A stretch of 64,000 nt of DNA from NCBI GenBank assembly GCA_032164245.1, contig JAVMKO010000003.1, positions 6,520,651-6,584,650 of the forward strand. The letters run 5' to 3'. Position 1 is the first letter of the stretch. The number at the start of each line of letters is the position of its first letter. This stretch comes from Sternotherus odoratus. Lineage: Eukaryota; Chordata; Testudines; Kinosternidae. Below the pieces are notes generated by a model. The model had not been told where the DNA came from and searched no databases. It saw nothing but the letters and a program-made list of their open reading frames with translations. Positions 22,924 to 34,560 of the stretch are shown here, one piece after another. A program made the translations under genes and the position numbers.

Positions 22924-24055
22924 CTATGGAAAAGAAGAGAAGTGAATTCAAAGGCATTTCCAGCCAACTAGCCATATTCAGCGGAACATTTTGCTGCCAG
23001 TTCCCCATGATTTCCCAACCGCGATACAATTAAAGAAATAGCCTGTGTTCTAGGGTTAGTAGTAGTGGAATGTCAAAAATGGGGGAGGGAGGAAATCAGG
23101 GTTGTTCTGCTGATGTTGAACACAAGGATGCCCGAGAAAAATGAACCATTTCCCTTCTTGCATAATAATCCCATGGAAAGCAGTGCAACCTGGGAGATTG
23201 TCCCTAAAAAGTGCTCTTGACCGCTATGTGATTACAAACACAAGTACAGCCTTGGAATCCAGCAACCAGAGCAGTTGACACTGGCCAACAAACTTTGACT
23301 TCAGTGGGAGATGAAAGGACTCAGCACCTTGCAGGATGAGATCCCCTGGTAGCACCTTTCAAGCAATAGCCACCTTTACAAATAGTTCCTTAGCAAGGTG
23401 AGGAGGTCTGCATCCAAGTCGGGGGTAATTAATTTTTCAGTCACAAGGGGTGATGCTAAAAATGCAGGTTAAGTTTAACAAGCAGACCTTCACTAAACTC
23501 TATGGACGGCTCCATCCACGGGCCAAAGCAGCTTCCAACCAAACTCACGGGTGTCCCATTTCCCTGGTGTCCCCTCAATAACAGTCCCCCCAAAGAACAT
23601 GGGCCCTCTCACTCCAGTTCCACTGATCATGGTACAATTAGAACTGTGTCTTGCAGGATCATGTCCATAGTTTGGTTGGCCACCGTTGACGGGGTCTCAG
23701 ATTGAATGCCCACCAAGAGAGGTGCTAAGGCCCTGGCCTACTAGGGATTCTTCCACTGATCCTGAAGCCTCATCACAGTTGGGACAGAGGCACTTTGAAG
23801 TGCTGAGGGCTTAAAAAAATTAATTAACACTATTATTATTTATACAGTATTATAGGTGTGACTGGTGCTTTACAGAGAAATAAAGAATTGGAGGGTCCCT
23901 TCCTAAGAGGTGATACTCAAAGTAGTATGACCTCCCCTTATGTGTGGTGCTGGAACTCTGAACTACTACAACTGAGCCCTGGCATAACTTCTTATGGCGC
24001 ATAGGCCCAGTTAAAGAAAATCAGGGTATATAATTGCCCAGAACAGGTTCCATTG
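22924..24055. other. Non-coding interval, nothing recognised
   Basis: No supported exon. A run 'aaattaattaacactattat' near 23818 is AT-rich and resembles a MIR-like end, but too little is left to call. Confidence 0.35.
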
Positions 24056-24421
24056 CAGTACCTCTGAGTTACGAACACCTCTGGAATGGAGGTTGTTCGT
24101 ACCTCTGAAATGTTCATAACTCTGAACAAGCATTACGGTGCTTTTAAAAGTTTACAACCAAATCTTGACTGAATACAGCTTTCAAACTTTATGGCGCTGA
24201 AGAAAAATACTGCTTTTAATCATCTTAATGGCAGAAATACTTTCCTTTTTTTTTTTACTTTCCATTTATTGTTTTAGTAGTTTACGTTTAACATGGTACT
24301 GTACTGTAGTTGCTTTTCCCCTCTCTGCTGCCGCCTGATTGTGTACTTCCGGTTCCACATGAGGTGTGTGGTTAACTGGTCAGGTTGGAACTCCGGTGTT
24401 TGAAACTCTGAGGTTCTACTG
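24056..24421 (+). mobile_element. Non-autonomous DNA transposon, pogo/Tigger-like ends
   Basis: It begins 'cagtacctctgagttacgaa' and ends 'aaactctgaggttctactg', so CAGTA..CCTC.GAGTT is inverted at the two ends. 'gaggttgttcgtacctctga' and 'gttcataactctgaac' repeat the subterminal motif inside. The interior is AT-rich with a 10-T run near 24248. I recognise it as a reptile repeat; superfamily assignment rests only on the ends. Confidence 0.6.
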
Positions 24422-24714
24422 TCTGCTATTCCTGTACCAAACACTGTAGGTGCATCTCTCGCACTCCATACATGAAAGCAAAAGCTGGTAACTTGGAAAG
24501 TGAGCGTCATTAATGGGGGTTAACCTGGAGCTTTGGCTGATATTGGACTAACTGTCTGAGCACATTTCTCCTCCCCTTGCTCCACCATAGCTGCCCCATA
24601 AAGGTTATTTTAGAATCTACTCAGTGCAAAGTATAGAAAAACACACAAGGAGGGTGGTAGGAAGAGACTGAGGCGGTCTGAGTAGTTAATTAACCAAGCC
24701 AGAGCTGCTAACAT

Positions 24715-24905
24715 TCAGGGCCAGATTTTACAAGTACTTAGATGCCTAAAGTGCAGAGAGGTGTCTAGAGAGATTTTCAGAAGGTCCGTGGCACCTAACT
24801 CCTGTGGAAATCAATGGGAGTTAAGTATCTAGGCATGTCTGAAAATCCCACTAGGCACCTATCTATACCATTGGCTGCCTAAACACCTTCAAACTCTGGC
24901 ATTGT
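24715..24905. repeat. Inverted-repeat element, relative of 1577-1825
   Basis: 'gggccagattttacaagtac' and 'ttagatgcctaaa' at the left, 'atcaatgggagttaagtatc' in the middle, then 'tctgaaaatcccactaggca' and 'ggctgcctaaacaccttcaa' at the right. The latter are inverted relatives of the former. Same motif set as the 1.6 kb element. Confidence 0.5.
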
Positions 24906-27329
24906 TGTCATTGGAGATAAAACTCGGGATCTTCAGCCCCAAAGCCCTTACCACTTAAGCTAAAGCAGTAGCTCCCTAAGTAGATGAAGCATGTAGCATG
25001 CTGTTCATGGTCACATGACCTAAGCCAGGCTACCACTCATGGCCCTTGTTATCAAATCATTTTGGATCCTTTCTGTCAACCCAAGCAACCCCTAAAGAAA
25101 ATGGCCATTTCCAAGGGGGATGTCAGCTGCGTGATTACACATCGACAGGGTTTCCCTTAGCCTACAAAGAGGTTCTATGGTAGGGGGTACAGGGAGACTG
25201 TGGCTACTGGACTGGGATTCTTGACTATGGCAAACCCCAGCTGTGTCTCCCCCTGCCCGGGATCTCTCTCCTCACAGCCCGCCCTGCTTCAGCGCAGGAG
25301 GTGAAGCAATACGTGTCGATGTCTCACTTTGGCAGTAGAGACTGAGGGCAGCGGGCATTGAGCTGGGAGCGGAGAGTTCTGCGCAGACAATGGATGACAG
25401 CAGGCAGATGAGGAACATGAAGTTGACTTGTGTTGGAGGGGACCACTTCAGAGGGGTGGGTGGAATAGGTAGCGAGGGATAGAAAGTGAGGGAGGTCTCA
25501 TTTTAAAGAGAGGAGGCAACTAGACTGGAGAGGTGGGAGGAGGGTCACATAGGCTCAGTGATAGCAGGCAGGGTTCCTGAGACAAATATGAGACCGCGCC
25601 TCAGGGCAGAAAAGCCGAGAGTGACTGTATGCTTGTCCTTAGGGCTAACCGGGGTTAGCCAGTTCCATTGCTTTCCAAACACATTTTAACAGTACGGCTT
25701 TTGAAAGATGCGGCAACCAGCCATTTTGATGACAGCCATGGAAGTTGTTGGGAGAACGGTGAAATGGGTGGCATATCGGCATCGCGCAGTGTGTGTGTGT
25801 GATGTATTTGTGTAGCACTGTGTATGTTTCGAAAGCTTGAGTGTTTGAATATATGGTGGGAAAGGCTTTCATGCCATGATTGTCCCGGGTATTTATTTCT
25901 CTCAAGGAGACTTTGCTGGTGAAGCGGAGAGATAAGGGAGCGTTGCAACTTTCACCATTTAAGAAACTAGAATCAAACTAAATTTAAAAATCTTAAAATT
26001 ATGGGGTTAAGGGCTTGGGTCAAACTTTCCCACCAGCTTTCTTCATTCACTGAAACTAGCGATTCACAGCATCCTCAATTTTCGTTCAAGCTTCAGTGAA
26101 AATTGCTAACTGGAGCAGAGTCTTGGCTTCCTTTTCAGATGGGCCCCTCTCAGCAGTTTAGTTTAAAGGAGGGACATTAGGTGATGTGCTTATGGGATTA
26201 GAGTCAATGGGAAAAATAATAATGGCTTTGATTTGCATGTAGGATTAACCATTCCTGTACCCCCAAAACCCAAATAAAAACCAAGGATCCCTCTGCAAGA
26301 GTCAGGAATGCTCTGACGACCAAATCTACATATATAAGTCAAATGCCAGCATTTAGCCCATAAAGGATTAATAACATTATAAGTAAGTGCTTGATATGAG
26401 ACTTATTGCATCTAGATGGCAAAGTGACAGATGTAGAAATAAGTATTAATCACCCATGATATAAGTCTAGGGGTGCCTTATATAATCTGATGCATTGCAA
26501 GCTTCTATGCAGCTGTGCATCTACCAGCACAATATACAACACAACGTAGGAAATGGAGTCCTACTTTAAAAACTTTCATTTCCTAAAGCAAAACAAAATG
26601 TTTTCCAGAGCACTCAGAGTTTCAGCCTGACCAACTGACCGCTGAAGAGCAATTTTAAAGTTGTCTAAAGACATAACATTTGAAGACTTGGGCCAAAATT
26701 TTCAAACTTGATTGCCTAACTTTAGTCACCGGAATATTGATTTTTAATTTCAGAGGCACTGACTGCATGCAGTTCTCATCAGCGCCAATCAAGATCATAA
26801 AACCATATTCCCATCTAAGCAGAACACCAGTGCTTCCGTAGACAGTGATATGCCTTGTATTGTCACCGACTTTTTGCAAAGATCCCATAGGCAAGACACT
26901 CCTCCTTTCCTCTCCTGTTCCCAAGCCCACAAAAAAGCAGCACTGAAAAATCAAGGCCAGATTCTGGTACTCGCTCCTGTTGAGCGGAAATCAATGAGAC
27001 TACAGTACTCAGGGACACACAAACTTCTCAGTGGGACTGAGATCTAGACTGAATGAGACTACACTGATTCACACTTCTTGGTTTGCATTCACCTGCCTCC
27101 TTGACAATAGGGGATATTCAATTGAAACACCCAGCACCCAGCTAAACCATCATGAAGTAAGGAAGGATTTTCAACTGCCTTTCATGGGTGAAATCCTGGA
27201 TGCATTGAAATCAATGGGAGTTTTGCCACTGATTTCAGTGCAATCCAGATTTCACCCTAGAGCAATATGATGGCCAGATCCACCTCCCACTGAAGTCAAT
27301 TGGAGTCGTGCGGTATTTACAGACCGAAG
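24906..27329. other. Non-coding interval
   Basis: A tRNA-SINE-like scrap lies at about 24920-25000 ('cttaccacttaagctaaagc'), a (GT)n run at 25790-25802, and copies of the 'gaaatcaatgggagttttgc' motif near 27208. The rest is unassigned. Confidence 0.35.
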
Positions 27330-27505
27330 GCCTTATGTGAGTGCAAAGTGCTTAAAGGCTGGGTGGGTATTATTTCCATTTGACAGGCACAGAGAGGTGA
27401 AGTGACTTGCTCAAGGTCACACTGCAAGTCTGTGGCAGAGCAGAAAATGGCAGACAAATCTCCTGATTCCTACTTTCCTACACCAACCGCTAGACAATGC
27501 TGCTT
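27330..27505 (-). repeat. MIR-like CORE-SINE
   Basis: Order 'gtgcaaagtgcttaaagg', 'ggtattatttccatttgaca', 'ggcacagagaggtgaagtga', 'cttgctcaaggtcacactgc', 'agtctgtggcagagc', 'cgctagacaatgc'. This is the antisense MIR layout. Confidence 0.75.
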
Positions 27506-27639
27506 CCCCCAAAATGATCCCCTCACTTTCACTGGCGTCCTCCCATGTAAACTGAAAAAAAGCTTTAATAGCCAAATTTACCCAGATCCATGCACTCACT
27601 TCTCCCACTCAAGAGGGACAGTGCAGTGTGCATGAGTAT

Positions 27640-29530
27640 ATATGACTCAAATTTGACTTTACGTGTACAGTAGAATAATAAGTTTACCCTATAGAACCAG
27701 GCTATTTAATGTGACTTGATAAACTTAAAGAACAGGAAAATGATACTTTATATGTGCATGTGTGATTATATACTCTCCCTCTATGTATACACATATGTAT
27801 TATATATATTATACACTACATCCTATATAATGTATACACACACTTCATCTTCAATCATCTGATTTCCTCTTAATCGAAACTCTCTATCTAAAAGTTAGAT
27901 AACATCCACTACATTTTCCATTTAGACAACTTTATACAAGTCATAAAGTGCGTTATAAAGTGTGTCAAATTTTCTATGTAGAAAACTATATACATGTAAC
28001 ACACACGCATATTAAAACATTGGAAGTTAAGCCAAATTTCACCTTTGTCTTCACTCCCCCAATACCTACAATACAAAACCAGATTTTTTGTTTTTAATTC
28101 TGAAACCAAATGGAGAGAAAATGAATAAGAGAACCCCCCAAACAGCAAACAGAAACCTGGCACATGTAGAAAACATCAATTCACTTACAGAACGTAAAGA
28201 GGATCATGTTTGAGTCTCCTTTTTAAAAAAACAAAACAAAACCCTTTTGTTTGACGGTTTGTTTGTTAGCTCTTATAATTTGAGAAACGTCACTGTAGCA
28301 CTCTCACCTTGAACCAGAGTTTGAAACTTTTTGTGTTTCTTTGTACAAAAGAAAAAACCGTTTGGGATATGGAAAATAGTTTGGAAATTTGAGGTTGGAG
28401 AGAGAATAGAGAGAGAGAAACTGGAAGATTGCATAGTTGTGAACAGTGGCTTCTCATCAAGGTGAAAAAGTGCATCATCTGATAAAATAGCATCTGATTA
28501 TTATTTTTTAGTTCGGTTTCATATGTTTTTTTTTCCTCAATCAACTGTACATATCACACATGAAAAGGTATTTACAGCACACACACACATGCTAACATTA
28601 AACACCTGACATTAAAACAGCCATTCTTTAAATGTTCCATCATAGTTTTTTTCCATGCACATTTGTATTCTTTTTAAATACATTTTTTGCTACATCCTAA
28701 AACCATAAACTTGTCTAAACCCATCTCGTGTAGTTTTGATCTTTAGCAACATAAATAGGGGATAAGCACCAGGAAAGGTTTGGCTTGACCACCAAACCTG
28801 TAATTCAACGTCTTTTTTTTTTCCCTCTTTCTTTCATTCGGTCACTGCCTTGCGTGTTTGTTTGTTGTTTTTGATTTTGTTTTTCTTAATTTTCCAGAGA
28901 TGGGAAAAAAAACAATTGACTTTTTTTTAAAGTGTTCTTGAGGTAAGAGTTATATGCTAAACACCCACGGCAGACAACAAGGCTTTCAAAAGCATTTGAG
29001 AAATTAAAAGAGTAAGAACAGTAATCATCATCATCATAAAGAAAAAAATCTTTTGACTAAAATATTTCCAGGACAAAACTTGTTGCTAATTAGTTTAACC
29101 TCCGTGTCCCCTTCATTCCCCAAAACTAGCAATGGAATTAAGCAGAAATGCAACTTGACTGGTCGTTCACACTCCCACCTAGCCAAATTAAATGACAGGT
29201 ATGTATTTTAAAAAACCCAGATACTTCAAAAGCTTTTCATGCTTGCTGTCTGTCTCAAGTGCATTTTAATATATGTCTGATCATTTACATTTATATAGGA
29301 AAGTCTCTTTTGTTACACTTTATACAGCATCTCTGCATTTTTGTCTTTTTCTATTCACTTTTTTTAAAATTTTTGTTTTTTGGATAAACGGTTATAACAA
29401 TCTACAGTAAGGCTGCACAGGAAGAATTCTGTGTATTATTTTTTTTCTAAGAACCAAAGTATATAAAATGAGGTTTGATTCTAGCACCTTTGACAGTATT
29501 ATTGGTGTTGTTCCCTTTAGTAGAAAATAG
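27640..29530. other. AT-rich, repeat-poor island
   Basis: Nearly 2 kb of AT-rich sequence with many short T and A runs (28801-28930, 29340-29450) and no recognised transposon, in contrast to its flanks. It resembles vertebrate 3' UTR or conserved non-coding sequence in texture. No open frame with splice and poly(A) support was found. Confidence 0.35.
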
Positions 29531-29803
29531 CGTCACTCAACATCCTTTCATTTGAAACGGTACCACGGTTTTGGCAAGACTTTAAGGTATCGACAAAGAG
29601 GGAAAAACAAGGTGACACTCTGTCCAATCCTGCAATCCTCGCTCTGACAAAACTCCCACTAATGTCAGGCAGAAATACCCACGTGAGTAAAAAGTGAGCT
29701 GCATTTACTCTCACGTGAGGGCTGCAGGACTGGACTCGCCCCACGCAGAACAGAAAGAAGAATATTTAAATAGAAAAGTAGATCAAGTTGCTGTCTCAGA
29801 ATT

Positions 29804-29924
29804 AGGGTGACCAGATGTTCCGATTTTATAGGAACAGTCTTGAATTTGGGGTCTTTTTCTCACATAGGCTCCTATTACTCCCCACCCCCGTCCCGATTTT
29901 TCACACGCGCTGGCTGGTCACCCT
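29804..29924 (+). mobile_element. AGGGTGACCAGA MITE, copy 1
   Basis: Starts 'agggtgaccagatgttccga' and ends 'gctggctggtcaccct'; the ends are inverted repeats. Interior blocks 'ttttataggaacagtc', 'gggtctttttctcacatagg' and 'ctcctattactcc' are shared with the other three copies. 121 bp. Confidence 0.85.
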
Positions 29925-32269
29925 ACGAATTGTCATTCAACTTGTCATCAGCTGAAACTGTCTGTGGTTCTGTCAATGTGCAAAACCTCATGGAATGACA
30001 TATTAGTAGGTGTCCAAAGAGGAGAAGCTCAAGCGGACATAGCATCCCCTATATTCATCACAGCTGAACTTCCTGAACCAGTTCCAAGAGCATGATAATG
30101 ACACACTCCCTGTGCCCGACCAAGCCCCTTTCGATAACATCTGGAGCAGGGTTGGGTCCTTTAAACTCATCTTGCCTGATGTTCTTTGTACAACTGGCCT
30201 TTGGGCAACTTTGATCATGGGGTCCCTCTGTGAAGGCTGATGACAATTTGAAGAAATTGTTTTTGTGTGAAACAGCAACTTTCACAGAGCATGTTTGGGG
30301 GCGAGGGGGGATAGAAAATCAACGCACAATTCACTCCAAGAAAAGCAAATCCTTCCGTGGATTTTAACACTCTACAGAACGTTGAGCCTTGTTTGACAGC
30401 TGTTAGTCTCACCGGAGTAGTATATTTTTCTGCAGAGGAATGGCCGATTCCCCGTACAGCTTCATCAGAACCTCAATTATATATATATAATTATAACTAT
30501 ATGATATATCTATCTATCTATATTTATATATGTATACATTAAAGTCTGTTACTGCGCTGGCACGTAACACAGAGGAAAAGTACTGGCATTGTAGTTTCCT
30601 GCAAGTGGTTGCCTTGACTGGAGTTCTGTGAACGGTAAGCACCACAAGAAAAGGCACCACAAGGTTTTGAGAAGTTAAATGGTCTATCTTCACTGCCCTA
30701 ACCTTGCCATGGTGAACAAACACCTTTCGGAGTTAATGAGGACACTTTGGGCCAGGCCGAATCCTGTTCTCAATGAAGTTGGTGCACGTCTCAGACTAAC
30801 TCCAATGACTGTGGTGGAATTAGTTCAGATTGAGTGGTACCTTGGTGCAATTGAGAACAGATTTTGGCCTTTAAGGAGGAGATTAAAAGAATCTGAGAAT
30901 GCTTATCTTGCACTTTGGATTTCAACATCCTTCTAGACAAAGGCCCACATTTTTTTTTTTAAATAAAAGCAAGGGTGTAAGGAGAAGTATATCTTGGTCT
31001 TAGAGGTTTGATCTTGCAGATTGCCTGCTAATAGGTGCATTGTCAAACACACCCCTGTAAATGGGAGTTGAAGGTACGCAGCAATCCAGACAAGGCCCCC
31101 TTGTCACCGAGCCGAATCAGAGCTGAAACTTCCAACCCTCCAGCGCACAAGAGTGCTGCAAAGAAAGTGTCTTTTTCAGACTGTGACCTTGGCTGCTTCA
31201 GCGAAGTCACTTCGGATTTACACTCAGATCAGGAACCTGCGTTTTATTTTTCCTGGGCCAAATCCTGTGGTCCGTATGCACTCCTTACTCAGCCAAAACC
31301 TCGACTGCAGCACACTTTCTCACCGTATTTCTTTTGCTAATCAAGTCACACACACACTCACATGCATCCACACACCTGACCCCAAAATACTTTTAAATAA
31401 GAGGAAAAGCCAATGAGAAGAGCCAGAGAACGTGCTCAGAACCCTCCCGTGAAGGTCACGCCAAACATGGCCTATTTAATTAAGTGACCTCCTATGAGGA
31501 AAGTAATTGCTTGGTGATTTAAAAATAAAACAAAAAGATTCACAGGCACCATTTGCCAGGTAATAGCACCAGTTTTGCATTTGTGTTGATAAAACTTAGC
31601 CCACCTTTTCTCACCTACTAAAACCTTAGCAGGCTGGTTCAGATGAAAGACTAGTGGGCCTAGTTCTGCCCTCAGCTAAATTACACTGGATCAAGAATAA
31701 ATCCACTGAAGTCACTGAACTTGTGCTGTTGTAAGCGAGAGCAGAAAGAGGCTCACACAGCCTGTTCTCTTTGTCAGCTCAAACAAAAAGGGGAGTTGTC
31801 GGGAATACTCATCAATCACAAGATCTAGGTGTGAAACATGGTTGCAAAAGTTCGGAAATGGGGTTGAAATGCCAGCGCAGGGTGTCAAAGACAGGGCTTG
31901 AAATATCCTTTTCTTATTCCCTCCTGGGATCATTCTGTGCATGGCAGAACATGGTAGCGAGTTCTGCATTGGAGGCCTCTGCTGATTAGTACTCGCCCCT
32001 GTTTGGGATTCCTGAAGGAGGCGTGTTTTCCCTTGATGGGCATTTTTGCCAGTAAATTGTAATGCATAAGGATAACATCTGAAGGGCAACGTTGGCTTCG
32101 GAAATTGGTCCTCATTTTGGGTATGAGTTGGCCTCAGAATGGACTATGGTCCATAGTCATCAATCATCAAGTGCCAAGAATGCTAAGGCAAGATTCAAGC
32201 TGTTAACGTGACTGGATGTCGTACTATTAGCAAAAATATATCCAATTTATTGGAAATTTACATGGATTG
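29925..32269. other. Non-coding interval
   Basis: It contains an AT/ATCT microsatellite (30476-30535), a T run at 30951-30960 and old-repeat scraps near 30770-30860 and 31660-31730. A minus-strand frame at about 30003-30285 reads well in two overlapping frames but has no recognised motif. Confidence 0.35.
30476..30535. repeat. AT-rich microsatellite (TA)n/(ATCT)n
   Basis: 'tatatatatataattataac' followed by 'atctatctatctatatttat'. Confidence 0.9.
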
Positions 32270-32455
32270 TCAGGGAAAACTTCTTGACAGTTAGGGTTTG
32301 TTGTAATGGAACTCCATTCTCGGGATTATTTAAAGACAGCGGGGACTAAATTTTGGAGAATAGAGTGTGGGGAACAATCTTGAACTGGCCCCGGGGATGC
32401 ACTTGATGACCTGATAGGACTTCTCCATCCCTAACTTCTCTGATTCCATGGTAAA
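32270..32455 (+). mobile_element. CR1 3'-end fragment
   Basis: 'ggaactccattctcgggatt' and, at the right, 'gcacttgatgacctgatagg', 'acttctccatccctaacttc', 'tctgattcc': a diverged version of the CR1 3' tail (WTR-GLDDLI-like, then a TTCTATGATTC-type end). 5'-truncated. Confidence 0.6.
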
Positions 32456-32759
32456 AAGGTGTTCTGCTAACTCAGTGGCGTTCTCCACCAGCCTTGCCCT
32501 CCTTTCGCACTATCCTTTTGTACTATGTCTGGTGTGACATTGTACATAGGCAACCATGCTCCTACTGTAATTCCAAGTTCACCTGAATTCAGATCAACAC
32601 AGTCCTATCCCAATACAGTGATGGGATGCAGCGTGTTATTCTGTCCTGTTAGCGCTGTCCTAGAACTTTATTGGGCAATTCTACTGTCCCCTTCATTTGA
32701 AACTGTCAACGCACTTTACTAACATGGATTAAATAATCATTCTCCTTATGAGGGTCCCA

Positions 32760-32960
32760 TCATCCCTGTGTAACCATTTTAGAGCTCAGGCAAATAGAGG
32801 GTAAGTGATTTGTCCAAGATCACACAATGATTAAAATTGCACTGTAAGCTCTGTGGGGGCATAGATATTTTCCTTGTGTTTGTACAGTGCCTAGCACAAT
32901 GAGATCCTAAATCTGACTGAGGCCCTCAAGTGTTCCCACTACACAAATAATAAGTAATGA
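32760..32960 (+). repeat. MIR-like scrap joined to L2-like 3' end
   Basis: 'gggtaagtgatttgtccaag' and 'atcacacaatgattaaa' are MIR-like antisense. They pass directly into 'cactgtaagctctgtggggg', 'tgtgtttgtacagtgcctag' and 'cacaatgagatcc', the L2-type 3' UTR in plus orientation. Confidence 0.6.
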
Positions 32961-33284
32961 TTATAACAACTATGTGGCAAAAGCAGGAAAATGGACCCAG
33001 GAGTCCTGATTTCCAATCAATTGCTCTGACACTGTCTACCTACCATTTAATAGTGCGTATGGAATTTGTGCTATTTGAACTAGATCCATCTGAGGGCTAA
33101 GGTGGGGGAATCCTTTCCTGGTTTTAAATTTTCCAAATAAAAATGACATTTTAAAAAGATAAATATTAAATTGTGCTATTCTTTAGAGATGTGCCAGTTT
33201 TGTAGTGATATAAAAATTCAGAACTCATCAGTACTGTTCTTAGGGTTGAAATTCATTTTAAAAGATCAAGTGAGGTTATACCTC

Positions 33285-33460
33285 CGAGGATCTTAAACAA
33301 CTTTCCAAACATTAACTAATCAATCGATCATTATGAAACCCTTGTGAGGTAGGCAAGTCTCACTAACCCTATTTTTCACATGGGGAGATCCCAGCAACTT
33401 GCCCCAAGTCACAGAGCAAATCTGTGGTAGAGATGGGAATAAATATAGACTTCTGGCACC
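33285..33460 (-). repeat. MIR-like CORE-SINE
   Basis: 'aacccttgtgaggtaggcaa', 'ctatttttcacatggggaga', 'acttgccccaagtcacagag', 'caaatctgtggtagagatgg'. Antisense MIR order, diverged. Confidence 0.65.
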
Positions 33461-34384
33461 ATGTTTTCTGCTGTATGCATGAAACTGCTTTCAAATGCAT
33501 AAACAGGAATACCATTTAGATCAGTAAAATTAAAAAAGCCACCATGTTGCTATTTCCGCTTTGCTCAGCCTAGATTGAGATACTAATACTCTTTGCGGCA
33601 CTTGACATGGGATTGAAGCATTAGTGAAGGATCACGAGATGAAGATTTATTTCTATAATTCTTAAAGTGTGTGGGGCTTCCCCGCAGCCTCGCCTGATTC
33701 CGATCTCACACTGCTTTTATAGCAGCGCGATTCCGTCAGCTTCAATGGAATGAGCCGGCTTTGTCCCACTGCCTCCAATGGCCACTACTAGAACTAGATA
33801 GGAAATCGTCCTTTCATGCACATTTTGGGACATTGTGGATTACTGTCCAGGCTCAGTCCTAAGAAAAATCCAAAATATCAAAACATTTTGGAGCCAAAAT
33901 ATGGCAAAAAAACTTAGCCTCAGAAACACGGAAGCAGAAAATGTCACCAAGATGGATGGAAATGAAACAAGTCAGCATTTCAGAATAAAAAGGCTGCTTT
34001 GCAAGAATACTCAAAGATGGAAAAAAAAGTCACTTTGTTTAGAAATGTTGTGGAAAAAACGTGTTTCATTTTGATTCTCCTAATTGGCAAACTGAAAATT
34101 GCTGTTGAAACCACATATTCAGATGAGAAATTTTTTTTTTTTTGGGGGGGGGGGGGAGACAAAATTTCTATCAGCTTCGGGAGTTACGTGTTTGTATTGA
34201 AGAGAAGAATTTGGCTTTTAGTGTAAATTTCTACACTGAGACTTCACCTACATCAAGAAGATCCTTAGGGACAAATCAACCATGTGACTCCAGCGGTTGT
34301 CTACACAACAGGGAAAAGCATGCTATGAGATCTTCATTTGTAAATCACAATAGTGTGTTGCATGTGATTTGGTCTGCGTAGACC
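33461..34384. other. Non-coding interval, nothing recognised
   Basis: A T run followed by a G run lies at 34131-34156. No supported exon. Confidence 0.4.
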
Positions 34385-34560
34385 GTCCTGGTGTGCACAA
34401 AACGTCCCCTAGCACACGTTAACATAGTCGTGTGCACCACGTTAAAGTTCACAAGGACCTTTGGTGTGCACCTGCAGGGCCTACATGAACCAATGAATGC
34501 ACGACACAGTGCACGTTAGAATTCACAGCCCAGCTGAGTGCTTTACCCCACCGTTTAGAC
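34385..34560. repeat. Short DNA-transposon-like repeat, relative of 20827-21005
   Basis: Shares 'cctagcacacgttaacatag', 'cctttggtgtgcacc' and 'gcacgttagaattcacagcc' with the 20.8 kb copy. 'gtttagacaagcccttaga' at the right edge is a typical terminal motif of turtle-type short transposons (from memory). Confidence 0.5.

Noticed and set aside
30003..30285. Two overlapping minus-strand frames after 'atcagccttcacag'
   Set aside because: The acceptor-like site is decent but two frames are equally open, and there is no family likeness or poly(A) signal; too weak to call.
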